This document shows, piece by piece, positions 27,947 to 37,489 of a DNA stretch of 64,000 nucleotides. Below the pieces are notes generated by a model. It searched no databases. It was not told the origin of the DNA and saw only the letters and a list, made by a program, of their open reading frames with translations. The stretch spans positions 3,100,001 through 3,164,000 of the forward strand of contig NZ_CP126238.1 of assembly GCF_044792555.1 (NCBI RefSeq). Direction: 5' to 3'. The DNA comes from Alicycliphilus denitrificans_A. GTDB taxonomy: Bacteria; Pseudomonadota; Gammaproteobacteria; Burkholderiales; Burkholderiaceae_C. The position numbers were made by a program, and so were the translations under genes. Within the stretch, counting starts at the first letter, position 1; the number at the start of each line of letters is the position of its first letter.

Positions 27947-28513
27947 TCAGGCCTTGGGCAAGGTCACGCCATGCTGGCCCTGGTACTTGCCGTTGCGATC
28001 CTTGTAGCTGACGGCGCATTGCTCGTCGCCCTGAAAGAACAGCACCTGGGCGCAGCCCTCGCCGGCGTAGATCTTGGCCGGCAGCGGCGTGGTGTTGGAA
28101 AACTCCAGCGTCACGTACCCCTCCCACTCGGGCTCGAAGGGCGTGACGTTGACGATGATGCCGCAGCGCGCGTAGGTGCTCTTGCCCAGGCACACGGTGA
28201 GCACGTCGCGCGGGATGCGGAAATACTCCATGGTGCGCGCCAGCGCGAAGCTGTTGGGCGGGATGATGCAGTAATCGCCCTCGAAGTCGACGAAACTCTT
28301 CTCGTCGAAGTTCTTCGGGTCCACCACGGTGCTGTGGATGTTGGTGAAGACCTTGAATTCGCGCGCGCAGCGGATGTCGTAGCCGTAGCTGCTGGTGCCG
28401 TAGCTGATGATCTTGCGGCCGTCGGCCTCACGAACCTGGCCGGGTTCGAAGGGCTCGATCATGGCGTGCTGCTCGGCCATGCGGCGGATCCATTTGTCGC
28501 TCTTGATGCTCAT
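27947..28513 (-). CDS. dcd: dCTP deaminase
   Basis: Deaminates dCTP to dUTP for thymidylate synthesis. The 188-residue protein carries SYGTSSYGYDIRCAREFKVF, the catalytic region GKSTYARCGIIVNVTPFEPEWEGY with its Arg and Glu residues, and TPLPAKIYAGEGCAQVLFF. The length equals that of the monofunctional homotrimeric enzyme. A copy of the dispersed repeat lies just upstream, between it and puuD. Confidence 0.95.
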   Translation of the reverse strand: MSIKSDKWIRRMAEQHAMIEPFEPGQVREADGRKIISYGTSSYGYDIRCAREFKVFTNIHSTVVDPKNFDEKSFVDFEGDYCIIPPNSFALARTMEYFRIPRDVLTVCLGKSTYARCGIIVNVTPFEPEWEGYVTLEFSNTTPLPAKIYAGEGCAQVLFFQGDEQCAVSYKDRNGKYQGQHGVTLPKA

Positions 28514-28559
28514 GGGTAAAGACTCCTGGCGCGCATTCTGCCACCACGGCCAGCACGCT

Positions 28560-28612
28560 CATAAAAAAAGAGCTGCCAGCGCTTGACTGGAAAGCGCTGC
28601 AGCCCTTTTTCA
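28560..28612. repeat. Dispersed palindromic repeat, copy 5
   Basis: AAAAAAAGAGCTGCCAGCGC to GCGCTGCAGCCCTTTTTC: an inverted pair (GCTGCCAGCGCTT / AAGCGCTGCAGC) with A-rich and T-rich ends, between puuD and dcd. It is a likely puuD terminator. Confidence 0.8.
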
Positions 28613-28626
28613 CTAAAAACCCCTAG

Positions 28627-29835
28627 TCAGGGCGTGACCGGCGCCCCGCCCTCGTACCAGCGCTTGACGGTATCGACCTCCTCGGCCGACAGCGCGCCCG
28701 GGTTGCCGAAGGGCATCTTGCGCAGCTGCACCACCTGCTGGTAGACCTGCTGGGCGTGGCCCTTGACCTCCTCCGGGGTGTCGAACTTCACGTTCTTCTG
28801 CGCCACCGTACCGCCGCTGTGGCAGACCACGCAGTGCTTGTCCATGATGACGCGCACCTGGGCATAACCTGCGGGGGCTTGCATCGCAGCGGCCTGCGCG
28901 GCTTGGGGCACGGGCCTGAGCCAGCCCAGCACGCCCAGCAGCAGCACCACGCCCACGGCCGCATAGGGCCAGGGATGGGCATTGCGGCCCAGCTTGAAGC
29001 CATGGCGCATCACGAAGAACTGGCGGATGGCGGCGCCGGCGAACATCATGAGGATCAGCACCAGCCAGTTCTGGGGGTGGTTGTAGAGCCAGCCGTAATG
29101 GTTGGAGAGCATGGCGAACAGCACCGGCAGCGTGAAGTAGGTGTTGTGCACGCTGCGCTGCTTGCCGCGCTTGCCGTGGATCGGGTCCACCGGCTGGCCG
29201 GCCTTGAGCGCCGCCACCACCTTGCGCTGGCCAGGAATGATCCAGAAGAACACGTTCGCGCTCATCGAGGTGGCCAGCATGGCACCCATCAGCAGGAAGG
29301 CCGCCTGGCCGGGGAAGATGTGGCAGGCGAGGTACGCCGCGATGCACACCAGCACCAGCACGAGGGCACCCACGATGGCGTCGCCATTCTCCTTCTGGCC
29401 GAAGACCCGGCAGATGGCATCGTAGAGCAGCCAGAACACCACCAGGAAGGCCAGCGCCGCGACGATGGCCATGGAGGACGACATCAACGGGTTGCTGGGG
29501 CTTACCAGGTAGATGCCGGCATTCCACAGGTAGGACACGGTGAGCAACGCAAAGCCGCTGAGCCAGGTGGTGTAGCTCTCCCAATAGAACCAGTGCAGGT
29601 GGTCTGGCAGTTTCGGGGGCGAGACGTTGAACTTGACCGGGTGGTAGAACCCGCCGCCATGCACGGCCCAGAGTTCGCCATTCACGCCCTGGCGCTTGAG
29701 GTCTTCATCTACCGGCGGCGTGAGGCTGCTGTCCAGGAACACGAAATAAAAGGACGATCCCACCCAGGCGATGGCGGTGATGACATGCAACCAGCGCAAC
29801 AGCAGGTTGGCCCAATCCAGAAGGTAGCTTTCCAT
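28627..29835 (-). CDS. puuD: Urate hydroxylase PuuD with C-terminal cytochrome c
   Basis: Oxidises urate to 5-hydroxyisourate at the inner membrane and passes electrons to the respiratory chain instead of to O2. The 402-residue protein has about eight hydrophobic segments with conserved His (WLHVITAIAWVGSSFYF, PVKFNVSPPKLPDHLHWF, SVHNTYFTLPVLFAML). The last 90 residues form a small c-type cytochrome with CVVCH near residue 320 and a distal Met in LRKMPFGNPGALS. The start at 29835 is preferred to upstream in-frame codons; GGAAA precedes it. A candidate operator (29973) lies in its promoter region. Confidence 0.93.
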   Translation of the reverse strand: MESYLLDWANLLLRWLHVITAIAWVGSSFYFVFLDSSLTPPVDEDLKRQGVNGELWAVHGGGFYHPVKFNVSPPKLPDHLHWFYWESYTTWLSGFALLTVSYLWNAGIYLVSPSNPLMSSSMAIVAALAFLVVFWLLYDAICRVFGQKENGDAIVGALVLVLVCIAAYLACHIFPGQAAFLLMGAMLATSMSANVFFWIIPGQRKVVAALKAGQPVDPIHGKRGKQRSVHNTYFTLPVLFAMLSNHYGWLYNHPQNWLVLILMMFAGAAIRQFFVMRHGFKLGRNAHPWPYAAVGVVLLLGVLGWLRPVPQAAQAAAMQAPAGYAQVRVIMDKHCVVCHSGGTVAQKNVKFDTPEEVKGHAQQVYQQVVQLRKMPFGNPGALSAEEVDTVKRWYEGGAPVTP

Positions 29836-29972
29836 GGTATTTCCAACTCGGCAGCGCGCATGCGCCGCCTGCAAGCTGCTCACCACTGCGGGTGCTCTGA
29901 GCAGAAAACAATGGGCCGCGCACCTTGGCATGAAGCTACCGGGACACCGCTGCGACCAGTTTTGTGGACATT

Positions 29973-29989
29973 AAGTGTATGCAATTTTT
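29973..29989. promoter_or_regulatory. Candidate purine-regulon operator, puuD promoter
   Basis: AAGTGTATGCAATTTTT matches the AAGTGTATACAA motif of three other promoters in the cluster except for one base. It is 138 bp upstream of puuD. Confidence 0.5.
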
Positions 29990-30038
29990 GCCGCCAACTC
30001 CACGCGCCGGCACCCGGGATTTCCCCAGGCTGATGGCT

Positions 30039-30866
30039 TCAAGCCGCTTGCAGCCGCTGCAGCAGCTGTGCCGCCACCGCCACGGCGATCACCTCGGGCT
30101 CTTTCCCCGTGATGCCGGCAACGCCTATGGGGCAGGTCACATGGGCCAGCTCCGCGCCGGAAAACCCGCGCGCCTGGAGGCGGTGCGAGAAAGTGGCCCA
30201 TTTGGTGCGGCTGCCTATCAGGCCGATGAAGGGCAGGTCGCCACGGTCCCGCTGGCGTGCCAGGCAGGCGGCCACGATGTCCAGGTCTTCCGCATGGCTA
30301 AAGCTCATGATGAGCACGAAGGACTGGGGTGCCAGCAGGGGCACGGCGGCCTGCACCGGGTCCGAATGCTCGCACAAGGTATAGCCATCCACCTGCGGCG
30401 GAAACACGCCATCGCGGCTGTCTATCCAGTGCAAGGCGAAGGGCAGCGGCGCCAGCGCACGCGCCAGCGCATGGCCCACATGGCCGCCGCCAAACAGGGC
30501 CACCGGCTGCAGCCGCGGCGCCAGGCGCTGGCGCAGCGCCGGGACATCGGCCGCAGTCACGCATTCAAAGCGCAAATGCACCACACCACCGCAGCACTGG
30601 CCCAGGCTGGGGCCCAGTGCCTGGCGCAGCACGGCCGCTCGCGCCGGCCGGCCTGCCAGGTGGTCGGCCAGGCGCAAGCGCGCCTCCTGCATGGCCTGCA
30701 GTTCCAGATGACCGCCGCCAATCGTGCCCAGCGGGTCTGACTGCCCTGCGCACAGGGCCATCCAGGCCCCGGTCTCACGTGGCACCGAGCCTTGGGTAGA
30801 CTCCACCGTCACCAGGCAGGCGGGTGCGGCCTGGATACGCTCCAGCAAGCAATTCAATACCTTCAC
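30039..30866 (-). CDS. xdhC: Xanthine dehydrogenase accessory protein XdhC
   Basis: Binds and sulphurates molybdenum cofactor and delivers it to xanthine dehydrogenase. The 275-residue protein has the N-terminal LVTVESTQGSVPRETGAWM, GTIGGGHLELQAM and GQCCGGVVHLRF (the conserved Cys pair), then the Rossmann-like region LFGGGHVGHALARAL and FIGLIGSRTKWATFSHRL, ending GIAGITGKEPEVIAVAVAAQL-like residues. The dehydrogenase subunit genes are not in this window. It lies upstream of puuD on the same strand, but 200 bp with a candidate operator separate them. Confidence 0.92.
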   Translation of the reverse strand: MKVLNCLLERIQAAPACLVTVESTQGSVPRETGAWMALCAGQSDPLGTIGGGHLELQAMQEARLRLADHLAGRPARAAVLRQALGPSLGQCCGGVVHLRFECVTAADVPALRQRLAPRLQPVALFGGGHVGHALARALAPLPFALHWIDSRDGVFPPQVDGYTLCEHSDPVQAAVPLLAPQSFVLIMSFSHAEDLDIVAACLARQRDRGDLPFIGLIGSRTKWATFSHRLQARGFSGAELAHVTCPIGVAGITGKEPEVIAVAVAAQLLQRLQAA

Positions 30867-30931
30867 TCGCTCTCACCTCCCCAGATTCCTTGCGCGCCAG
30901 CCACCGGCGGCGCAGCATAGCCAAACCCACC

Positions 30932-31462
30932 ATGTCCCGAGAAGCCCCGAACACCCCACCCCAGGCCAAGCGCTCCTGGTGGCAGCCCGCCGGCCTCATG
31001 GCCCTGGTGGCAGCCATTGTCGCCGCATGCAAATCCGGCCCCCAGGCGCCATCGCCGCAAGACGCTCAGCCAGCGCGCAGCGACCAGCACCCCGCCGGCT
31101 CCGCGACGGGCCCGGTGCGCAGTTCGGCCGCCACCACGCCACGCGCCTATCGCCGGGACGCGGCCGGCCACATCTACGGGCTGAACGCGCAGCGCATCTA
31201 CAAGGGCAAGCTGCCGCCGCTGCTGTACGCCATTGGCGTGCTGGAGGTGGACATAGACCGCAGCGGCCGCGTGTCCGCCCTGCGCTGGATGCGCGCGCCA
31301 CGCCATGCGCCCGAGGTGGTCAAGGAGATCGAGCGCACGGTGCGCGCCGCGGCGCCCTTCCCCGTGCCCGCGCATATGCAGCGCGTGACCTATACCGACA
31401 CCTGGCTGTGGGACAAATCGGGCAGTTTTCAACTTGATACGCTGACCGAGGGGCAGCTTTGA
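30932..31462 (+). CDS. Putative lipoprotein with TonB C-terminal-like domain
   Basis: A 176-residue protein I cannot assign to a pathway. The segment SWWQPAGLMALVAAIVAACKSG looks like a lipoprotein signal with Cys at the cleavage point. A Pro/Ser/Ala-rich linker follows. The last 100 residues (LPPLLYAIGVLEVDIDRSGRVSALRWMR, VVKEIERTVRAAAPFPVP) resemble the fold of TonB/TolA C-terminal domains, in which a beta strand pairs with partners. It is read divergently from xdhC and convergently with hiuH, whose stop is 3 bp away. No Shine-Dalgarno site is clear; the ATG at 30932 is the best choice. Confidence 0.65.
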   Translation: MSREAPNTPPQAKRSWWQPAGLMALVAAIVAACKSGPQAPSPQDAQPARSDQHPAGSATGPVRSSAATTPRAYRRDAAGHIYGLNAQRIYKGKLPPLLYAIGVLEVDIDRSGRVSALRWMRAPRHAPEVVKEIERTVRAAAPFPVPAHMQRVTYTDTWLWDKSGSFQLDTLTEGQL

Positions 31463-31465
31463 GCT

Positions 31466-31816
31466 TTAAGAGCCGCGGTAGGTGGAATAGCTCCACGGGC
31501 TGACCAGCAGCGGCACGTGGTAATGCTGGTCGGTATGGGCCACGCCAAAGTCCAGGCTGACCTGGTTCAGGAAATTGGGCTCGGGCAGTTGCACGCCGCG
31601 CGCCTTGAAGTAGGCGGCCACGTCGAAAGTCAGGCGGTAGGTGCCGGCCTTGAGGCTGTCGTTGTCAAACAGCGGCGCATCCGTGCGCCCGTCGTGATTG
31701 AGCACCAGGCGCTTGATCAGCGTGGCCTGCTCGCCCTGGGTGGAATACAGCGCAACCGCCATGCCCGCAGCGGGGCAGCCATGCATGGTGTCTAGAACGT
31801 GGGTGCTGAGGCCCAT
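31466..31816 (-). CDS. hiuH: 5-Hydroxyisourate hydrolase
   Basis: A transthyretin-related enzyme, 116 residues, that hydrolyses 5-hydroxyisourate to OHCU. It begins MGLSTHVLDTMHGCPAAGMAV, with the catalytic His near residue 6, has Arg in NHDGRTDAPL, and ends in the family signature YSTYRGS. CAGGAG lies 6 bases before the start. There is no periplasmic signal, so it acts in the cytoplasm. A candidate purine operator (31871) lies 55 bp upstream, between it and the divergent ggt gene. Confidence 0.96.
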   Translation of the reverse strand: MGLSTHVLDTMHGCPAAGMAVALYSTQGEQATLIKRLVLNHDGRTDAPLFDNDSLKAGTYRLTFDVAAYFKARGVQLPEPNFLNQVSLDFGVAHTDQHYHVPLLVSPWSYSTYRGS

Positions 31817-31870
31817 GGATATCTCCTGAATCGTTGGCCGCGCCAGGCTGGATGATGATGGCGCCAGGCA

Positions 31871-31891
31871 AAGTGTATACAAATTTTGTAC
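31871..31891. promoter_or_regulatory. Candidate purine-regulon operator, hiuH/ggt promoter
   Basis: AAGTGTATACAAATTTTGTAC contains the palindromic core TGTATACA and continues into a second TTTGTAC half. It is 55 bp from hiuH and 61 bp from ggt, which diverge from it. Confidence 0.6.
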
Positions 31892-31951
31892 GCGCTTGTC
31901 AGCATCCCATCAGGCGTTTACCCTGCTGTCCCTAACCACCAGGAGACACAG

Positions 31952-33724
31952 ATGCACTTTCGTTCGACCTTGCTCGCTGGCAGCCTTGCGCTGGCCCTGG
32001 CCAGCCTGGTGGCATGCAGCAGCCCGCAGCCACTATCGCCCCCCGCGGCGCAGACCGGCGCCGCACAGGCCGCCGCCGCGGCCTACGACTTCGGCATGGA
32101 CGTGTTCCACCCTGTGGCGGCCAGAAACGGCATGCTGGCCAGCGAGCAGGCACTGGCCTCGCACATCGGCCTGGAGGTCCTCAAGAGCGGCGGCAACGCC
32201 GTGGATGCCGCCGTGGCCATGGGCTTCGCGCTGGCCGTGGCGCTGCCCAATGCGGGCAACCTCGGCGGCGGCGGCTTCATGATGGTGCACGACGCCAGGA
32301 CGGGCCAAAGCGTGGCCCTGGACTTCCGCGAGGTGGCCCCTTCCCAGGCCACGCGCGACATGTATCTGGACGCCAAGGGCAACGTCATAGACGGCAAGTC
32401 GCTCTACACCCACTACGCCGTGGGCGTGCCGGGCACGGTGGCCGGCATGGAGCACGCCTTGAAGCGCTGGGGCACGCTGCCGCTGTCCAAGGTGGTGGCA
32501 CCGGCCGCGGCGCTGGCCGAGAAGGGCTTTCCGGTCAGCGAGACCCTGGCCAAGGTCCTGCAGCAGGAGCAGAAAAACATGGGCCGCTGGCCCGCCACCC
32601 AGGCCATCTTCTGGAAGAACGGCCGGCCGCTCCAGCAGGGCGACACGCTGGTGCAGAAAGACCTGGCCCAGTCGCTGCGGCTGATCGGCGAACAGGGCGC
32701 CAAGGCCTTCTATGAAGGCGCGATCGCGCAAAAGATCGCGGCCGAGATGGCGCCGCACGCGGGCGCCATCACGCTGCAGGATCTGAAGAACTACAAGGTG
32801 GCCGAGCGCGAGCCCGTGCGCGGCAGCTACCGCGGCTACCAGATCGTGACCATGCCGCCGCCGTCCTCGGGTGGCGCGCACCTGGTCCAGATCCTGAACA
32901 TGATGGAGCGCTGGCCCATGAACCAGTGGGGCGCCAACAGCGCCAACAGCGTGCATTACATGGCCGAGAGCATGAAGCTGGCCTACGCCGACCGCGCCGA
33001 GTACCTGGGCGACCCGGACTTCGTGAAGGTGCCGCTCAAGGGCCTGACCTCCAAGGGCTACGCCGACCAGCTCGCCGCCGGCATCCACCCCACCCAGGCG
33101 CGCACGGCCAGGGACATCAAGCCCGGCAAGCCCCAGCCCTACGAGAGCGACCAGACCACGCACTACTCGGTGGTGGACAAGGCCGGCAACGCCGTGGCCG
33201 TGACCTATACGCTGAACACCAACTTCGGCAGCGGCATCGTCGCCCAGGGCACGGGCATCCTGCTGAACAACGAGATGGACGACTTCTCGGCCAAGCCCGG
33301 CGTGGCCAACGCCTACGGACTGGTGGGCGGCGATGCGAATGCCGTGGCCGCGGGCAAGCGCCCGCTGTCGTCGATGACGCCGACCATCGTGCTGAAAGAC
33401 GGCAAGCCCTGGCTGGTCACCGGCAGCCCCGGCGGCGCGCGCATCATCACCACGGTGCTGCAGACGGTGGTCAACAGCATCGACTTCGGCATGAACCCCT
33501 TTGAAGCCGCGGCCACGCCGCGCTTTCACCACCAGTGGACGCCCGACGAACTGCGCATAGAGAAGGGCTTCTCCAACGACACGCTGGCGCTGCTGCGCCA
33601 GTGGGGGCACAACGTGGCGCTCAAGCCCTCGATGGGCCGCACGCAGACCATACAGATCCGCGACGGCATGCTCTACGGCGCATCCGACCCGCGCAACCCG
33701 GACGGCCAGACACTGGGCTATTGA
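31952..33724 (+). CDS. ggt: Gamma-glutamyltransferase (periplasmic)
   Basis: Cleaves or transfers the gamma-glutamyl group of glutathione and related compounds; 590 residues, made as a proenzyme that cuts itself. A signal ending LALASLVACSS is lipoprotein-like. The catalytic threonine that becomes the new N-terminus is in DQTTHYSVVDKAGNAV near residue 408, with substrate-binding GSGIVAQGTGILLNNEMDDF, SSMTPTIV and the oxyanion region GSPGGARIITT. GGAGA lies 8 bases before 31952. The gene shares its promoter region with hiuH, so it may be co-regulated with urate breakdown; why is unclear. A terminator follows. Confidence 0.94.
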   Translation: MHFRSTLLAGSLALALASLVACSSPQPLSPPAAQTGAAQAAAAAYDFGMDVFHPVAARNGMLASEQALASHIGLEVLKSGGNAVDAAVAMGFALAVALPNAGNLGGGGFMMVHDARTGQSVALDFREVAPSQATRDMYLDAKGNVIDGKSLYTHYAVGVPGTVAGMEHALKRWGTLPLSKVVAPAAALAEKGFPVSETLAKVLQQEQKNMGRWPATQAIFWKNGRPLQQGDTLVQKDLAQSLRLIGEQGAKAFYEGAIAQKIAAEMAPHAGAITLQDLKNYKVAEREPVRGSYRGYQIVTMPPPSSGGAHLVQILNMMERWPMNQWGANSANSVHYMAESMKLAYADRAEYLGDPDFVKVPLKGLTSKGYADQLAAGIHPTQARTARDIKPGKPQPYESDQTTHYSVVDKAGNAVAVTYTLNTNFGSGIVAQGTGILLNNEMDDFSAKPGVANAYGLVGGDANAVAAGKRPLSSMTPTIVLKDGKPWLVTGSPGGARIITTVLQTVVNSIDFGMNPFEAAATPRFHHQWTPDELRIEKGFSNDTLALLRQWGHNVALKPSMGRTQTIQIRDGMLYGASDPRNPDGQTLGY

Positions 33725-33745
33725 AGCGCGGTCGTCCGTAACAAA

Positions 33746-33776
33746 AAGGCCGCGCTCAACGGGCGCGGCCTTGTTT
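33746..33776 (+). terminator. Terminator of ggt
   Basis: AAGGCCGCGC and GCGCGGCCTT form a 10-bp hairpin followed by TTGTTTG, between convergent ggt and glxR. Confidence 0.85.
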
Positions 33777-33790
33777 GTGCGGGGCAAGGC

Positions 33791-34705
33791 TCAGGAGGGA
33801 GCCTTCTGGCCGACCTCGAAGTTGGCCATCGTCTCCAGCGCGCGCACCATGCCCGAATGGTCCCAGCCCGCGCCGCCGTGCGCCACGCAGGCGCTGAAGA
33901 GCTGCTGCGCGGTGGCCGTGTTGGGCAGGGCCACGCCCAGCTCCTTGGCGGCGGACAGGGCCAGGTTCAGGTCCTTCTGGTGCAGCGCGATGCGAAAGCC
34001 CGGCTCGAAGGTGCGGCGGATCATGCGCTCGGCATGCACCTCCAGGATCTTGGACGAGGCGAAGCCGCCCAGCAGGGCCTCGCGCACGCGGGTCGGGTCG
34101 GCGCCGGCGCGCGAGGCGAACAGCAGCGCCTCGGCCACGGCCTCGATGTTCAGCGCCACGATGATCTGGTTGGCCACCTTGGCGGTCTGGCCGTCGCCGT
34201 TACCGCCGACCAGGGTGATGTTCTTGCCCATGCGCTCGAACAGGGGCTTGACGCGCTCGAACACCGCCTCGGGACCGCCCACCATGATGGACAGCGTGGC
34301 GTTCTTCGCGCCCACTTCGCCGCCCGAGACCGGCGCATCCAGGTACCGGGCGCCCACGGCTTCTATGCGCCGGGCGAAGTCCTTGGTGGCCACGGGCGAG
34401 ATCGAGCTCATGTCCACCACCACCTTGCCTTGGGCGCCCTTCAGGCCCGCCGCCACGCCGTCCTCGCCGAACAGCACCTGCTCCACGTCGGGCGTGTCGG
34501 GCAGCATCAAAAAGACGATGTCGGCACGCTCGGCCACGCCGCGCGCCGTGGTGCATTGCGTGGCGCTGCTCTCGGCGATGGCGGCCGGCACCTTGCTGCG
34601 GGTGTGTATGAAAAGCTGGTGGCCGGCGGCAATCAGGTGGCCGCACATGGGCGCGCCCATGATGCCCAGGCCGATGAAACCCAGCTTGAGGGGCGATGCG
34701 TTCAT
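33791..34705 (-). CDS. glxR: Tartronate semialdehyde reductase
   Basis: Reduces tartronate semialdehyde to D-glycerate with NAD(P)H. The 304-residue protein is a beta-hydroxyacid dehydrogenase: LGFIGLGIMGAPMCGHLIAAGH binds the dinucleotide, DAPVSGGEVGAKNATLSIMVGG is the substrate-site motif, and the catalytic Lys lies in NGDGQTAKVANQII near residue 172. It is the third gene of the leftward gcl-hyi-glxR set. The intergenic repeat at 34735 lies between hyi and this gene, so it may be transcribed at a lower level. Confidence 0.95.
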   Translation of the reverse strand: MNASPLKLGFIGLGIMGAPMCGHLIAAGHQLFIHTRSKVPAAIAESSATQCTTARGVAERADIVFLMLPDTPDVEQVLFGEDGVAAGLKGAQGKVVVDMSSISPVATKDFARRIEAVGARYLDAPVSGGEVGAKNATLSIMVGGPEAVFERVKPLFERMGKNITLVGGNGDGQTAKVANQIIVALNIEAVAEALLFASRAGADPTRVREALLGGFASSKILEVHAERMIRRTFEPGFRIALHQKDLNLALSAAKELGVALPNTATAQQLFSACVAHGGAGWDHSGMVRALETMANFEVGQKAPS

Positions 34706-34734
34706 GGTGTTTTCTCCTTGTCTCTTTGAATAAT

Positions 34735-34796
34735 CAAAATTTGTAGCTTCTGACGCTTATCAGGCATGCGTTAAAGCCTTTTTTCCTGCTATTTTT
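34735..34796. repeat. Dispersed palindromic repeat, copy 6 (forms the 3' end of hyi)
   Basis: TTTGTAGCTTCTGACGCTTA, then GCATGCGTTAAAGCC and TTTTTTCC. The right half lies within hyi and encodes its last ten or so residues and stop codon. Confidence 0.75.
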
Positions 34797-35560
34797 TCAA
34801 GCCAGACCAGACCGGATTCGGTGTCCCTGGCCGGCTTGTATTCGCAGCCCACCCAGCCGCCATAGCCGATGCGGTCCAGGTGCGCGAACAGGAAGGGGTA
34901 GTTGAGCTCTCCGCTGCCGGGCTCGTTGCGCCCGGGGTTGTCGGCCAGTTGCACATGGGCAATGCGCGCCAGGTGCTTTTGCAGCGTGTTGGCGATCTCG
35001 CCCTCCACGCGCTGGGCGTGGTAGATGTCGTACTGCACAAAGGCGTTGTCGGCGCCGACCTCGTCCAGAATGGCAACCGCCTGGTCCGTGCGGTTCAAGT
35101 AGAAGCCCGGGATGTCGAACGGGTTGATGGGCTCGATCAGCAGGCGCAGGTTGGCCATCTTCAGCGCCGCCGCGGCAAAGCGCAGGTTGTCGACAAGGGT
35201 GCGGCGCAGCACGGCCGCATCCACGCCGGCGGGCGCCTTGCCGGCCAGGCAGTTGAGCTGCGGCACGCCCAGGGCGTGGGCATAGGTCACGGCCTTGGCC
35301 ACGCCGGCGCGGAATTCATCGACGCGCCCGGGATCGCAGGCGATGCCGCGCTCGCCGGCGTCCCAGTCGCCCGCGGGCAGGTTGTGCAGCACGATCTTCA
35401 GGCCGGTGGCGTCCAGACGCTCCTTGATCTCCTGCGCCGCAAAGGCGTAGGGGAAGAGAAATTCCACGGCTTCAAAGCCGGCCTGGGCGGCGCGCTCGAA
35501 GCGTTCGAGGAACGGCACCTCGGTGAACAGCATGCTGAGGTTGGCGGCAAAACGGGGCAT
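34760..35560 (-). CDS. hyi: Hydroxypyruvate isomerase
   Basis: Interconverts hydroxypyruvate and tartronate semialdehyde. A TIM-barrel isomerase of 266 residues: AANLSMLFTEVPFLERFERA, EFLFPYAF, NCLAGKAPAGVD, LLIEPINPFDIPGFYLN with the catalytic Glu, YDIYHAQRVEGEI, HVQLADNPGRNEPGSGE and GYGGWVGCEYKP. GGAG lies about 9 bases before 35560; the longer upstream frame is rejected. The last residues KIAGKKALTHA are encoded by the dispersed repeat, so the original C-terminus was probably replaced. It sits 29 bp after gcl on the same strand. Confidence 0.95.
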   Translation of the reverse strand: MPRFAANLSMLFTEVPFLERFERAAQAGFEAVEFLFPYAFAAQEIKERLDATGLKIVLHNLPAGDWDAGERGIACDPGRVDEFRAGVAKAVTYAHALGVPQLNCLAGKAPAGVDAAVLRRTLVDNLRFAAAALKMANLRLLIEPINPFDIPGFYLNRTDQAVAILDEVGADNAFVQYDIYHAQRVEGEIANTLQKHLARIAHVQLADNPGRNEPGSGELNYPFLFAHLDRIGYGGWVGCEYKPARDTESGLVWLEKIAGKKALTHA

Positions 35561-35589
35561 GGGAAAACTCCAGTCAAAAAGGGAAACGA

Positions 35590-37380
<1,791 letters not shown>

Positions 37381-37458
37381 CGGTTCATCTCCTTGAAGTT
37401 GGAGCAACTTTAGGCAAGCCGGGGCGGCAGCGGAAGGCGGCTGCAGGCCATAAAATTT

Positions 37459-37473
37459 ATTCCATACAGGAAT
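37459..37473. promoter_or_regulatory. LysR-type operator between gcl and lysR
   Basis: ATTCC-ATACA-GGAAT is a perfect 5-bp inverted repeat with the T-N11-A form of LysR sites, 17 bp before the lysR start and about 80 bp before gcl. Confidence 0.65.
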
Positions 37474-37489
37474 GAACAGGAGACAGGCC

